The notes: generated from the letters alone by a model not told the origin. Positions 18,112 through 27,099 are shown, numbered from the stretch's first letter. The stretch: DNA of 64,000 nucleotides from RYN-230 sp963770535 (GCA_963770535.1 CAVYPZ010000004.1:1-64000); one strand, 5' to 3'. Program-made: numbers and translations.

Positions 18112-18435
18112 TTAGGCCTGGACGCTGTGCTGCAACTGGTAAACGGTCCAGAAGATCAGCGCTGCGCCTGCGAGCGGCACCAGTCCCAGCCAGGCGAACG
18201 GTCCCAGCGCCTGGCCGGCCGAGAGCAGAAGCACGCCCAGGGCGGCGTTGAAGACGCCGCAGACGAGGCGCACCCGCGCCCAGACGCAGGGGTGGCGGTA
18301 CTCCCATGACCTGACCAGGACTCTCATGAGGATGGGTCGCGAGCCCGTGACCTGGGCCGCCGGTGCGTTCGTGACGCCCGCCGGTGCACTCATCTGGCCG
18401 GCCGGTGGGCTCATGTGGCCAGTCGGTACGTTCAT
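18112..18435 (-). CDS. Two-helix membrane protein
   Basis: A 107-residue protein. The first 30 residues repeat a P-A-G-x-M-S-like pattern; after WARVRLVCGVFNAAL come two hydrophobic stretches (about 56-76 and 80-98) and the end YQLQHSVQA. It is divergent from the two-component operon and convergent with the acetyltransferase. No family or function is recognised. Confidence 0.6.
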   Translation of the reverse strand: MNVPTGHMSPPAGQMSAPAGVTNAPAAQVTGSRPILMRVLVRSWEYRHPCVWARVRLVCGVFNAALGVLLLSAGQALGPFAWLGLVPLAGAALIFWTVYQLQHSVQA

Positions 18436-18539
18436 CGGGGCACCTCCCCGGACCTGCGGTGCCGGCCACTCCGGACACCGACACCTCGATGGTCCGCGCG
18501 GGCGGCCCGGGGATCCACCGTGCGGCCACCCGGCTCTGA

Positions 18540-18596
18540 GGTACGGCTGGCACGGTCCCCGGCCAGCCCCTGCGATGACACCGTGCCAGCCGTACC
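18540..18596. promoter_or_regulatory. 17-bp perfect inverted repeat between divergent genes
   Basis: GGTACGGCTGGCACGGT (18540-18556) recurs inverted at 18580-18596, 40 bases centre to centre. It lies 120 bases before the histidine kinase start and 105 before the membrane-protein start. In a divergent promoter region this is more likely an operator, for example for the adjacent response regulator, than a terminator. Binding is not shown. Confidence 0.5.
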
Positions 18597-18716
18597 CGGG
18601 ATCCGGGTGCCCGCCCTATCGATCGCGGGCCGGCGTCCCGCGACCATCGGGATAGGACCACTCGCGGTACGCGGGGTCCGCGCCGATACTGGAGACGAGA
18701 AGCGGGGAGTCCCGAC

Positions 18717-20180
18717 ATGGACAGCGTCAGCCCGGCGGCCGGCCAGCAGGGCCGGCCAGCAATGCCACCGCCGCGCGATGCGTGGCGCGGCACCTTCGCG
18801 ATTCCCCTCGCACCTGCCGTGGCCCCGTCACGGCCCCGCCGCGACCGGATCTGGTTCAGGCGGACGGTGCTGACGCTGGTGCGGGCACCGTTCACCCGGG
18901 ATACCGGGCGGCAGGTCGGGTACGCCACCCTCGGGTTCCTTCTGGCCATCCCCGGCTTCGTGTTCATCGCCGTCACGGTCACCGTCGGTTTGGGGATGTC
19001 GCTCAGTTTCGCCGGCATGGCGCTTGGGCTGCCGCTGCTGATCGTGTGCCTGCTTGGTGCCCGCCGGCTCGGTGCGGTCCACCGCTACCTGGCCGGCCTG
19101 CTGGTGGGAATGCAGGTCGAGCCGCCGCCGCCGGTGCACCCGCAGCCTGGCGCCTTCGGCCGGGCCCGGGCGATCCTGACCGATCCTGTCGGCTGGCGGG
19201 CTTCTGCCTTCCTGCTGCTCAACCTGCCGCTCGCGATCCTGGGCGCGATCATCACGATCTACCTGCTTTTCGGGCTGCCCTACCTGACCTTTCCGATCTG
19301 GTGGGAGATCCTGCACGCCAGCCACGTGGTGATCCACCTGCCCGGGTGGCTGACGTGGTACAAACCAGACCCCCTGGTGCTGGCCGGGTTGGTGCATAGC
19401 CTGGCGGTCACCTTCGCCTTGGTTCCGGTGGGCGTGGCCATTCTGCTCTATTGCCCGTGGTGGCTGAGCAGGTTCAACACCGTGGAGGGGAAGCTGGTCG
19501 CCAGGCTGCTCGGGCCGCCGCTGGGGCACCGGGTGCGTGAACTGGAGCAGACCCGGGCCCGCGCGGTGGATGACTCGGCCGCAAGGCTGCGCCGGATCGA
19601 GCGGGACCTGCATGACGGGGCGCAGTCCCAGATGGTCGCCGTGGCGATGAAGCTGGGCCTGGCCCGGGAGAAGCTCGGCGGCGCGGTCACCGGGATCAGC
19701 GAGGCTGACCTGGAGCGGGCCCTGGATCTGGTCGACGCCGCCCATCACAGCGCCAAGCAGGCCATCATGGAGCTGCGCGACCTGGCCCGCGGCATCCACC
19801 CGCCGGTCCTGGACCACGGCCTCGGCACCGCGCTCACCACGCTCGCGGCCCGCAGTGCCGTGCCCGTGGAGCTCCTCATCGACCTGCCTGAGCGTCCGTC
19901 GGCTGCGATCGAGACCATCGCCTACTTCTGCGCGGCCGAGTTGCTCACCAACGTGGCCAAGCACAGCGGCGCGCGGCGCGCCACGCTGGAGGTGGTGCAC
20001 GTGTCCGGGCTGCTCCGCCTGCGGGTCAGCGACGATGGCTGCGGGGGCGCCTGCGCCGAGGACCGCGGCGGCCTTGCCGGGCTTGCCGAGCGGGTCCGGG
20101 CCGTGGACGGCAGGCTGCACGTCGCCAGCCCGCCGGGAGGCCCCACGGTGGTCACCGTTGAGCTGCCGTCCCACGCCTGA
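18717..20180 (+). CDS. NarL-type sensor histidine kinase
   Basis: A 487-residue membrane kinase. Two pairs of hydrophobic helices (about 75-120 and 160-255) form an actinobacterial sensor domain without an obvious extracellular ligand domain. The HisKA_3 phosphoacceptor is RIERDLHDGAQSQMVAVAMKL (His near 301), then the ATPase domain with AAELLTNVAKHSGA (N-box), DDGCGG and GGLAGLAERV (G-box). It signals to the response regulator 33 bases downstream. The stimulus is unknown; many relatives sense envelope stress. Confidence 0.92.
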   Translation: MDSVSPAAGQQGRPAMPPPRDAWRGTFAIPLAPAVAPSRPRRDRIWFRRTVLTLVRAPFTRDTGRQVGYATLGFLLAIPGFVFIAVTVTVGLGMSLSFAGMALGLPLLIVCLLGARRLGAVHRYLAGLLVGMQVEPPPPVHPQPGAFGRARAILTDPVGWRASAFLLLNLPLAILGAIITIYLLFGLPYLTFPIWWEILHASHVVIHLPGWLTWYKPDPLVLAGLVHSLAVTFALVPVGVAILLYCPWWLSRFNTVEGKLVARLLGPPLGHRVRELEQTRARAVDDSAARLRRIERDLHDGAQSQMVAVAMKLGLAREKLGGAVTGISEADLERALDLVDAAHHSAKQAIMELRDLARGIHPPVLDHGLGTALTTLAARSAVPVELLIDLPERPSAAIETIAYFCAAELLTNVAKHSGARRATLEVVHVSGLLRLRVSDDGCGGACAEDRGGLAGLAERVRAVDGRLHVASPPGGPTVVTVELPSHA

Positions 20181-20213
20181 GCTGCCTGACACCCTGACGA
20201 ACCGGAGCCATCG

Positions 20214-20870
20214 ATGCGGATCGTGATCGCCGAGGACTCGGCAGTAGTCCGGGCGGGCCTGGCCGAGATCCTCGCCGACCGCGGGCATGAGGTGGTCGCG
20301 GCCGTCGGCAACGCCGAGGATCTGCGGGCCGCGGTGGACGAGCACCAGCCTGACGCCACCGTGGTGGACGTGCGGATGCCGCCCGGCTACACCGACGAGG
20401 GCCTGCGCGCCGCGATCGCCATCCGCCGTGACCACCCCGGGACGGGGGTGCTGGTGTTCTCTCAGTACATCGAGACCCGGTACGCGGCCGACCTGCTTGG
20501 CGCGGGCTCCGGCCGGGGCGCCGCGGGCGTGGGGTACCTGCTCAAGGACCGGGTCGCCGATGTCGGTGAGTTCGTCGATGCGCTGACCCGGGTCGCAGCC
20601 GGCGGCACCGCCCTCGACCCGGAAGTCGTGACGCAACTGCTCGGTGCCAGCCGCCGCACCGACGGGCTCGGCTCCCTCACCCCCAGGGAACGTGAGGTCC
20701 TGGCCCTGATGGCCGAAGGCCGGTCCAACGGCGCGATCGCCGGGATCCTCGTCGTCTCCGACCGGGCCGTCGAGAAGCACGTCGGGAGCATCTTCAGCAA
20801 GCTCGGCCTGGCGCCCTCCGACGCCGATCACCGGCGGGTGCTGGCCGTCCTGCGCTATCTGGAGTCCTGA
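20214..20870 (+). CDS. NarL/LuxR-type response regulator
   Basis: A 218-residue regulator: receiver domain with acidic pocket EDS at 7-9, phosphoacceptor Asp52 in VVDVRMPPG, Ser in FSQYIETRYA and Lys in YLLKDRV; then the LuxR helix-turn-helix LTPREREVLALMAEGRSNGAIA. It is the partner of the kinase just upstream and probably binds near their promoter, where an inverted repeat lies. The 48-bp palindrome 36 bases past its stop may end the transcript. Confidence 0.93.
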   Translation: MRIVIAEDSAVVRAGLAEILADRGHEVVAAVGNAEDLRAAVDEHQPDATVVDVRMPPGYTDEGLRAAIAIRRDHPGTGVLVFSQYIETRYAADLLGAGSGRGAAGVGYLLKDRVADVGEFVDALTRVAAGGTALDPEVVTQLLGASRRTDGLGSLTPREREVLALMAEGRSNGAIAGILVVSDRAVEKHVGSIFSKLGLAPSDADHRRVLAVLRYLES

Positions 20871-20905
20871 TCAGCGACCTCCGGTCCTGCGTCGCGGCCG
20901 CCTGC

Positions 20906-20953
20906 GTGATCATGGGATTGCTGGCGCGCCGCCACCACCAATCCCATGATCAC
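20906..20953. terminator. 48-bp palindrome family, copy 1
   Basis: GTGATCATGGGATTG is matched by CAATCCCATGATCAC with an imperfect middle. It has the same length and the same GTGATCATGGG ends as the copies at 31685 and 38555. It lies between convergent genes, so a two-way terminator is the simplest role. Confidence 0.75.
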
Positions 20954-21004
20954 AGAGGCGAGGTGCGGCAATTGGCGGGAGTGTTGTGAGTGCTGGGGCC
21001 GCCG

Positions 21005-21283
21005 CTAGTCATTGCGGTCGCTTCCGTGCCGGAATCCGCGTTTCGCCACCGAGGCGGTGGCGATACACGCGAACAAGGCAATGAAGATCGCTGACGGGAT
21101 GGTCGTGGCGTTAACCCCGCTGTTGCTGGAGACGAAGTCCGGGCCAAACACACCGACGAAAAGAACCGCCAGCCACATCGCGACGATAGCGACTGTCGCC
21201 CACATCTCGGGGACGAGAAGGCGTGACGTCCAGCTGCGCTTCTCGGACTTAGCGCCGGACGGCTCGTGCATGATCGTAGCCAT
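21005..21283 (-). CDS. Two-helix membrane protein
   Basis: A 92-residue protein: polar start MATIMHEPSGAKSEKRSW, helix at about 30-48 (ATVAIVAMWLAVLFVGVFG), an extracellular loop FVSSNSGVNATT, and a second helix at about 64-80. AAGGTGA lies before the ATG at 21283; a GTG three codons upstream is possible. Family not recognised. Convergent with the response regulator. Confidence 0.6.
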   Translation of the reverse strand: MATIMHEPSGAKSEKRSWTSRLLVPEMWATVAIVAMWLAVLFVGVFGPDFVSSNSGVNATTIPSAIFIALFACIATASVAKRGFRHGSDRND

Positions 21284-21893
21284 CGCTGTCACCTTCACCC
21301 TGTGCCCAGTCAAAAGGACACCTCTATTCATCGTGCTCCGGGCCCGCATGTGCCGGTAGGGCCGGTCGTCCCAGATTTGCGGGAGTGGGCGAGGACAGCG
21401 GACGTCATCCGGCAGGTGCTCGCCCCGGCCGGATGCCGCGCTCATGCACCTGCGCGACGTCGGCTGGGGCTGCCACAGCCTCGCGGCCCGCGGCGGCCAG
21501 GCAGTTCTGCGTGGCGGCGGCACCTCCTGCCGCCGTCCTTAAGCAAGGCCGCCCGCTCTTTTTTCCGCAACGAACCTATCGCCCGGCCCGAAGCAGGCCG
21601 GGGAGCCGGGGACCGGGGACGGCGAAACCAGGATGGTCCCATCCCCGGTAATGCGCCCGTCAAGATCGTGATGTTCACTCTGCGGGCCCTATCCAGGCCG
21701 GTGAACGGCGCGTAGGGTCACAACGAGGGAAATTCGGTGATACCTGTGCCGGCTGGGCCAGCGGTGCTGGTGAACGCGTCGTTCGGAGTTGGGTGATAAG
21801 GCCTTGGCTGGCCGGCGAGACGACGGTGAATCAGAGGTACGACTTTGATATGCGGGCCGCTGGCCGGGGCCGGCTGGACCATGAGGTGCTGTC
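21284..21893. other. Gene-free stretch
   Basis: About 610 bases between divergent genes. I see no frame with coding character, no hairpin of note and no clear promoter hexamers. Base composition falls around 21530-21580 (CTTTTTTCCGCAACGAACC), where ten bases match part of the 18-bp dispersed motif; this is probably chance. Confidence 0.4.
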
Positions 21894-23090
21894 ATGATCC
21901 CGGAACCTTATCCCGTGTTGTGGGCGGGCCAGCAGGCGGTCGTGGTACTTCCGGACCGCATGGACCTGTCCAACGCCGCAGACATCCGGACCGAACTGCT
22001 CGCCGTCATCAACCGCGGGCCGACTGTGATGGTCGCGGACATGAGCGCGACGGACTCCTGTGACCATTCAGGTGCGGCGGCCGTGGCCCGTGCCTATCAG
22101 CGTGCCATGGTCAGCGGCACGGACTTGCGGCTGGTGATCACCAGCCAGACGGTCAGGCGCGAGATCACCGTCAGCGGCCTCGACTGGCTGGTGCCCGTCT
22201 ACCACTCCCTGGGGCGGGCCCTGGCGTCCACGGAGCCGGCCGAGGCGGCGCTGAAGACGGCGGGCGGCGGCCCGGCCAGAGCCGGAGCCAGGGCCAGGGC
22301 CGGAGCCGGAGCCAGAACCGGAACCGCCCGCCAGCCGGCGGCCCCCGCCGCCGGCCCGCTGGCTAAGGAAGAGGGTCCGGCCGGGCCGGCTCCACCAGAT
22401 CCTGACGCCGGCACGGAGATCGCTCTGCTGGACCGCCACGGCGTGATCGTGTCGGTCAACCATGCCTGGCGGGCCTTCGCGACCGCGAACCAGGGCGACC
22501 CCTCGCGAACCGGCCCGGGAGTCTGCTACCTGGAGGCCTGTGCCGCAGCAGGAGATGACCCCGTCGCGCTGGCCGTCGCGGCGGCTATCCGCCAGGCGCT
22601 GGAGGGTGATCTGCCCTGCCCCCTGTCGATCGAGGTTCCCTGCCACAGCCCTGACAGCGCGCGCTGGTTCGACATGCTGATCTCCACCCGCCTGGACGAC
22701 GACGGGCAGCACCTGGGAGCCACGGTCACGCTGGCCCTGGCCAGGTGGCAGCCGCTGGCGGCGCCGGCGGTCTGCGCTGACCAGGCCGGGAAAGCGGTGG
22801 CCCCGGCCCGGCCGGGCGGCCGCGCGGTCCGTCCGGTCCATGAGCCTGCGGCCGCAGGGGAGGCCGGTGCCGCGGCGCCTCTCCGTCGGGCGGATACGCC
22901 CGACCGGAGGGCCGCGGGCGTGAATCATCTCCTCGTGCACCGGCTGTTCGCAGCGGGCCTGTCCCTCGAGGCAGCGATGGAGATGCTGGGCAATCACCCG
23001 GCCTCCGGGAGGATCCAGGACGCCGCCACCGATCTGGACCAGGCGATCAGGGATCTCAGGAGCATGCTCTTCGATGAGCCGTCTCCCTGA
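21894..23090 (+). CDS. STAS-PAS protein with truncated kinase dimerisation domain
   Basis: A 398-residue cytoplasmic protein. Residues 1-110 form a STAS domain (VVVLPDRMDLSNAADIRTEL, SATDSCDHSGAAAVARAY), as in anti-sigma antagonists, though the usual phospho-Ser region reads DSCDHSG. An Ala/Gly linker is followed by a PAS-like domain (EIALLDRHGVIVSVNHAWRAF). The end, HLLVHRLFAAGLSLEAAMEM to IRDLRSMLFDE, matches the DHp helices of DevS-type kinases but lacks the R-D-L-H-D core and has no ATPase domain. It may dimerise or bind a regulator without phosphotransfer. GAGGTG precedes the ATG. Confidence 0.75.
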   Translation: MIPEPYPVLWAGQQAVVVLPDRMDLSNAADIRTELLAVINRGPTVMVADMSATDSCDHSGAAAVARAYQRAMVSGTDLRLVITSQTVRREITVSGLDWLVPVYHSLGRALASTEPAEAALKTAGGGPARAGARARAGAGARTGTARQPAAPAAGPLAKEEGPAGPAPPDPDAGTEIALLDRHGVIVSVNHAWRAFATANQGDPSRTGPGVCYLEACAAAGDDPVALAVAAAIRQALEGDLPCPLSIEVPCHSPDSARWFDMLISTRLDDDGQHLGATVTLALARWQPLAAPAVCADQAGKAVAPARPGGRAVRPVHEPAAAGEAGAAAPLRRADTPDRRAAGVNHLLVHRLFAAGLSLEAAMEMLGNHPASGRIQDAATDLDQAIRDLRSMLFDEPSP

Positions 23091-23123
23091 GGCGCTGGGC
23101 CGCGCTGACAGGCGGGCGGGGTT

Positions 23124-23483
23124 CTACCCGGCGGGCTGGTTGAAGATCACGACGAGGCTGACGATCTTCCCGTCGCGGACGCTGAAGTAGTTCGACAGGA
23201 CGAGGTCGTCGGGCAGGCCGGCCTTGTCGAAGTCGCCGGTGTAAGCCCCGCGGACGATCGTGTCCCCGTAATGGTCGCAGACCTCGCGGACCTCGATCTG
23301 GACCTTGTCGCCGACCATCTCCTTTTCCACCCACCGGCGGATCGCGCCAGTGCCGGCGAACTCGCGGCGGGCGTCGTTGACGTACGCATCGTCGGCGAAC
23401 GTGGCCATGATGGCGTCGGTGTCCAGTGCGTTGACCCCGGCGATGTGGGCCGCGATGACTCCGGTCAGCTCGGTCGCGTGCAT
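23124..23483 (-). CDS. NTF2-like / SnoaL-type protein
   Basis: A 119-residue cone-fold protein: HIAGVNALDTDAIMATFADDAYVNDA is the standard opening, then GTGAIRRWVEKEM and a C-terminal sheet with YFSVRDGKIVSLVVIF. Members are small isomerases, hydrolases or ligand binders. GGGAG lies before the ATG at 23483. It is divergent from a merR-like gene whose operator lies between them, so that regulator probably controls it. Confidence 0.8.
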   Translation of the reverse strand: MHATELTGVIAAHIAGVNALDTDAIMATFADDAYVNDARREFAGTGAIRRWVEKEMVGDKVQIEVREVCDHYGDTIVRGAYTGDFDKAGLPDDLVLSNYFSVRDGKIVSLVVIFNQPAG

Positions 23484-23579
23484 GATGTGTGCTCCCTTTT
23501 CCCGGTCCCGGCCCTCGTGGCCGGGCATCCGCCACGCTCCCGGCTACCGCTGGGGGACGGTCAATACCGCAAACAGCGC

Positions 23580-23610
23580 GTGACTCTCCCCCTGGGGGAG
23601 CATGCAGACT
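23580..23610 (+). promoter_or_regulatory. MerR-type promoter-operator
   Basis: The palindrome CTCCCCC-T-GGGGGAG (23586-23600) sits between GTGACT (23580-23585) and CAGACT (23605-23610), a 19-bp spacer as in MerR-class promoters that need DNA untwisting. Transcription would start about at the ATG 23617, giving a leaderless message. Confidence 0.7.
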
Positions 23611-23616
23611 CGTGTC

Positions 23617-24456
23617 ATGCAGAATGGCCTGGCGATCGGGGACTTCGCCCGCGCGACCCACATGAGCGTCAAGACGCTGCGCTACTACCACCGGGTCGGC
23701 CTGCTGGAGCCAGCCGACGTGGATCAGGACACGGGCTACCGCCGCTACACCACTGCCCAGATCCCGACCGCGCAGATCATCCGGCGCTTCCGCGACCTGG
23801 ATATGCCCGTGGACGAGGTAAGGCAGGTCCTGGCCGCCCCGGACCTTCAGACCCGCAACGAGCTCATCGCGGCGCACCTGAACCGTCTGGAAGAAGGGCT
23901 GACCCGCACCCAGGACGCCGTCGCCTCGCTGCGTGACCTGCTGGCCCGCCCGTCACCGCCCAGCCTGGCCGAGCTCGGCCGCCGCCGGGTGGAGGCCACA
24001 CCCGCCGCCGCGATCAGCGAGATGCTGGACATCGAGGACACCGGCCCCTGGTTCCAGGGCGCGCTCGGTGAGCTGTACGCCACGATGGAGGCGCAGACCC
24101 TGGCGCCCGGAGGCCCGAGTGGCGGCGTGTACGCGACCGAGCTGTTCTCCCACGGGCTGGGCCAGGCCACCGTCTTCGTGCCGTGCGCCGGGCCGGTGCG
24201 GCCTACGGGCCGGGTGACGTCGCTGGTCGTGCCGCCCGCGGAGCTGGCCACCATCGTCCACCCCGGGCCGCACGCCGACATCGACCGCGCCTACGGATCG
24301 CTGGCCACCTACGTCACCGAGCACGTGCTCGCGGTCGACGGGCCGATCCGCGAGTACTACATGGTGGGCCGGCGGGACACCGCGGACGCTTCCGAGTGGC
24401 GCACCGAGATTGGCTGGCCGATCTTCCACACGGGACCTGCGCCCGACGAGACGTGA
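23617..24456 (+). CDS. MerR-family regulator with GyrI-like effector domain
   Basis: A 279-residue regulator: helix-turn-helix GDFARATHMSVKTLRYYHRVGLL, wing GYRRYTTAQIPTAQIIRRF, a dimerisation coiled coil (about 90-120), and a C-terminal GyrI-like effector-binding domain with the typical ending YYMVGRRDTADASEWRTEIGWPI. It resembles BltR/TipA-type multidrug sensors. The ATG at 23617 is chosen because the promoter places the transcript start there; one at 23602 falls inside the promoter. It probably controls itself and the divergent NTF2-like gene. Confidence 0.88.
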   Translation: MQNGLAIGDFARATHMSVKTLRYYHRVGLLEPADVDQDTGYRRYTTAQIPTAQIIRRFRDLDMPVDEVRQVLAAPDLQTRNELIAAHLNRLEEGLTRTQDAVASLRDLLARPSPPSLAELGRRRVEATPAAAISEMLDIEDTGPWFQGALGELYATMEAQTLAPGGPSGGVYATELFSHGLGQATVFVPCAGPVRPTGRVTSLVVPPAELATIVHPGPHADIDRAYGSLATYVTEHVLAVDGPIREYYMVGRRDTADASEWRTEIGWPIFHTGPAPDET

Positions 24457-24460
24457 GCCG

Positions 24461-25918
24461 TCAGCCCGAGCCGTCGCCCGAGCCGTCGCCCGGGCCGGGC
24501 CGGCTGCCGGTGAGCACGGCCATGAGCCGGGCTACCGCTCCGGTGAACGCGTGCTCCGGCGGGGTTGCGTACCCGATGACCAGCGCGGGCCGCGGCGGGC
24601 CAGACCCCGGGCTGTAGTACCGGAGCCCGTCGAGGGCCAGGTCGTGACGGGACGCGGCCCGGGCGATGATCTCGTCCTCGTCCAGGCGCGGCGGCAGGTC
24701 CAGCAGCGCGTGCAGCCCGGCCGCGATCCCGGTGACCCGCGCCTGCGGCACGTGGCGCCGGACCGCGGCGGCGAGGTGGTCCCGGCGTCGCCGGTAGGCC
24801 AGCCGGGAGCGGCGGACCTGCCGGTCGTAGGCGCCGGAGGTGAGGAACTCGGCCAGCGTGAGCTGGTCGAAGCTGCTCGAGTGCCGGTCGGTGAGGGCCT
24901 TGGCCGCGGTGACCTCGCCCACGAGGCAGCCGGGCAGGACGAGCCAGCCCAGCCGCAGTCCCGGCGCGAGGCTCTTGCTGGCTGTCCCGGCGTAGATGAC
25001 CTGCTCGGGCCCGAGCGCCTGCATGGCCCCGACCGGCTGGCGGTCGTAGCGGAATTCCCCGTCGTAATCGTCCTCGATGAGGAACCCGCCGGCCCGCGCG
25101 GCCCATTCGATGGCGCGGGTGCGCCGGCCGGGCGCGAGCACGCCGCCTAGCGGGAACTGGTGGGCCGGGGTCAGCAGGACGGCGCCCGCACCAGTCAGCG
25201 CGGCCGCGCCGCCGCGCCGGTCCGGGTCCAGGACGGCGCCGCCCTGGTCCACCGGGAGCAGCCGGGTGCGCAGCCCGTGCCGGGCCGCGATGCCGCGCAG
25301 GTCCGGCAGGCCGTACTCCTCCATGGCCAGGGTGGTGGCCCCCCGGTCGCGCAGCACCTGGCAGATCAGGCCGAGCCCCTGGGTGAACCCGGAGCAGATC
25401 ACGATCCGGTCCGGGCTCACCCGCACGCCACGGGCCCGTGCCAGGTAGCCGGCCAGCGCCTGGTGCAGTTCCGGCCGGCCGCGGGCGTCCGGAGCATCGC
25501 CGAACGCCGCGGCGGGGGCGGCATTCAGCGCCCGCCGTGCCGCCGCCAGCCAGCGGGAGCGGGGGAAAGCAGCCACGTCGGGCGACCCAGGACGAAGGTC
25601 GTAGCGCAGCCGGCGCGGCACGCCGCCAGACGCCGGCGCAGCCTCGGCCGCGGGCGCCCGCCCGGCGACCCGGGTAACCGAGCCCTGCCGGGCCACCAGC
25701 CAGCCCTCGGCGACCAGTTGCCCGTACACGTCGACCACGGTGTTGCGCGCGACGCCCAGGTCGGCGGCCAGCGAGCGGGACGACGGGAGGCGCAGCCCGG
25801 GCGCCAGCCGGCCCGACCGGACCGCCTCGCGGAGCTGGTCCTCCAGGCTGGCGCGCAGCCGCGGGCCGGCGCGGTCCAGGTGCAGGTCCACCCCGGAACT
25901 GGCCCATGTTTCTGGCAT
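24461..25918 (-). CDS. MocR/PdxR-type GntR regulator with aminotransferase domain
   Basis: A 485-residue fusion. Residues 20-85 are a GntR winged helix (LEDQLREAVRSGRLAPGLRLPSS, AADLGVARNTVVDVYGQL); the rest is a class I aminotransferase-like domain with IEDDYDGEFRYD and the PLP lysine in YAGTASKSLAPGLRLGW. Such proteins sense PLP or an amino compound and often regulate the divergent gene, here an AhpD-like gene 46 bases away. The start at 25918 begins right at the domain; the frame is open upstream but unlike coding. The target pathway is unknown. Confidence 0.88.
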   Translation of the reverse strand: MPETWASSGVDLHLDRAGPRLRASLEDQLREAVRSGRLAPGLRLPSSRSLAADLGVARNTVVDVYGQLVAEGWLVARQGSVTRVAGRAPAAEAAPASGGVPRRLRYDLRPGSPDVAAFPRSRWLAAARRALNAAPAAAFGDAPDARGRPELHQALAGYLARARGVRVSPDRIVICSGFTQGLGLICQVLRDRGATTLAMEEYGLPDLRGIAARHGLRTRLLPVDQGGAVLDPDRRGGAAALTGAGAVLLTPAHQFPLGGVLAPGRRTRAIEWAARAGGFLIEDDYDGEFRYDRQPVGAMQALGPEQVIYAGTASKSLAPGLRLGWLVLPGCLVGEVTAAKALTDRHSSSFDQLTLAEFLTSGAYDRQVRRSRLAYRRRRDHLAAAVRRHVPQARVTGIAAGLHALLDLPPRLDEDEIIARAASRHDLALDGLRYYSPGSGPPRPALVIGYATPPEHAFTGAVARLMAVLTGSRPGPGDGSGDGSG

Positions 25919-25964
25919 GAAAGTGGAGCTTACTTGTGCGCCGGTTCCCTCGTAGGTTCGGGAT

Positions 25965-26480
25965 ATGGCACTCACAGACACCACCAATGACACGACCAGC
26001 CAGCCCCCGTTCACCATCCCGGTCCGGCTGGACTTCGACAGCCACGCGGCCGGATTCGCCCGGGCCCTGGCCCAGCTGGACAAGGCGGCCACCAGGGAAC
26101 TGGACCGGGTGGACTTCGATCCCCGGCTGCGCGAGCTGGTCCGGGTCCGCGCCTCGCAGCTCAACGGATGCGCCTACTGCATCGACATGCACAGCCAGGA
26201 CGCCCGCGCGGTGGGTGAGAGCGAGCAGCGCCTGTACGGCATCTCCGCCTGGCGGGACACGCCTTACTTCTCCGAACGGGAGCGCGCGGCGCTCGCCTTC
26301 ACCGAGGCGGTCACGCTGATGGCGGGCGACCACGTCCCGGATGCGGCATACCAGGCCGTCGCGGCCTGGTACAGCCCGGACGAGGTCGCCGCGCTGCTGG
26401 CCCTCATCATCACGATCAACGCGTGGAACGCCGTGGGGGTCGCCACGCACGCCTGGACGCCCGGCAGCTACGAGCGCTGA
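25965..26480 (+). CDS. Carboxymuconolactone decarboxylase / AhpD-like protein
   Basis: A 171-residue all-helical protein with the redox pair NGCAYCIDMHSQDAR (Cys-x2-Cys, then His and Asp/Gln), the hallmark of AhpD-type alkylhydroperoxidases; YFSERERAALAFTEAVTLMA is the next conserved helix. Such proteins detoxify peroxides. It is divergent from a MocR regulator, a pairing common in actinobacteria, which suggests control by that protein. Physiological substrate unknown. Confidence 0.87.
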   Translation: MALTDTTNDTTSQPPFTIPVRLDFDSHAAGFARALAQLDKAATRELDRVDFDPRLRELVRVRASQLNGCAYCIDMHSQDARAVGESEQRLYGISAWRDTPYFSERERAALAFTEAVTLMAGDHVPDAAYQAVAAWYSPDEVAALLALIITINAWNAVGVATHAWTPGSYER

Positions 26481-26577
26481 CCCGGCTGGTGCCGCCCGGG
26501 GCCCGCCGCGGAGGCGGGACCCCGGGCCCGGCACCCGGGACCAGCCGGGCCGTCACAGCCGGTCACCACAGGCCCGG

Positions 26578-27099
26578 TCACCACAGGCCCGGGGTGCCCG
26601 TCTGCTCCAGGTCCAGCAGCGCCCGCTTGCGGGCCAGGCCGCCCGCGTAGCCGGTCAGCTTGCCGGTGCTGCCCACCACCCGGTGGCACGGGATCAGGAT
26701 GCTCAGCGGGTTACGGCCCACCGCGCCGCCGACGTCCCTGGCGTTCGCGTCACCCCCGGCGCGCCGCGCCAGCTCGCCGTAGGTGGTCGTCTGCCCGTAC
26801 GGGATCTCCGTGATCAGTTCCCAGACGCGCTGCTGGAATCCGCTGCCCCGGGCGCCGAGGGGCAGGACGAACTCCGTCCGGGTGCCCTCGAGGTACTCCC
26901 CGAGCTGCCGCGCGACATCCGCGAAGCCCTGGTCCGTCCGCCGCCCGAAGCTGGCCGGGCTGGGCCGGTACCAGTGGTGCGGGAAGTACAGGCCGGTCAG
27001 TACCTCGCCGTCCCGCACGATGGTCAGCTCACCCAGCCGGGTGGCGAGGATCGTGTGCTGGGTCCCGGTCCGCCGTCCGGCCTGTGTGTCGGTCGTCAT
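26578..27099 (-). CDS. ogt: Methylated-DNA-[protein]-cysteine S-methyltransferase
   Basis: A 173-residue Ogt/MGMT suicide enzyme that removes alkyl groups from O6 of guanine. Seen are the DNA-binding helix FQQRVWELITEIPYGQTTTYGELA with the Arg-finger region (GGAVGRNPLSI) and the acceptor-site ILIPCHRVVGSTGKLTGYAGG. All key residues are present. It is the first of two such genes within 2.5 kb. The upstream 27100-27311 holds two copies of GCGGAAGACC and a similar third, of unknown role. Confidence 0.94.
   Translation of the reverse strand: MTTDTQAGRRTGTQHTILATRLGELTIVRDGEVLTGLYFPHHWYRPSPASFGRRTDQGFADVARQLGEYLEGTRTEFVLPLGARGSGFQQRVWELITEIPYGQTTTYGELARRAGGDANARDVGGAVGRNPLSILIPCHRVVGSTGKLTGYAGGLARKRALLDLEQTGTPGLW

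Noticed and set aside
18828..20831. Long open frame antisense to the histidine kinase and response regulator
   Set aside because: High GC gives long antisense frames; its protein has no family pattern while the plus-strand genes are clear.
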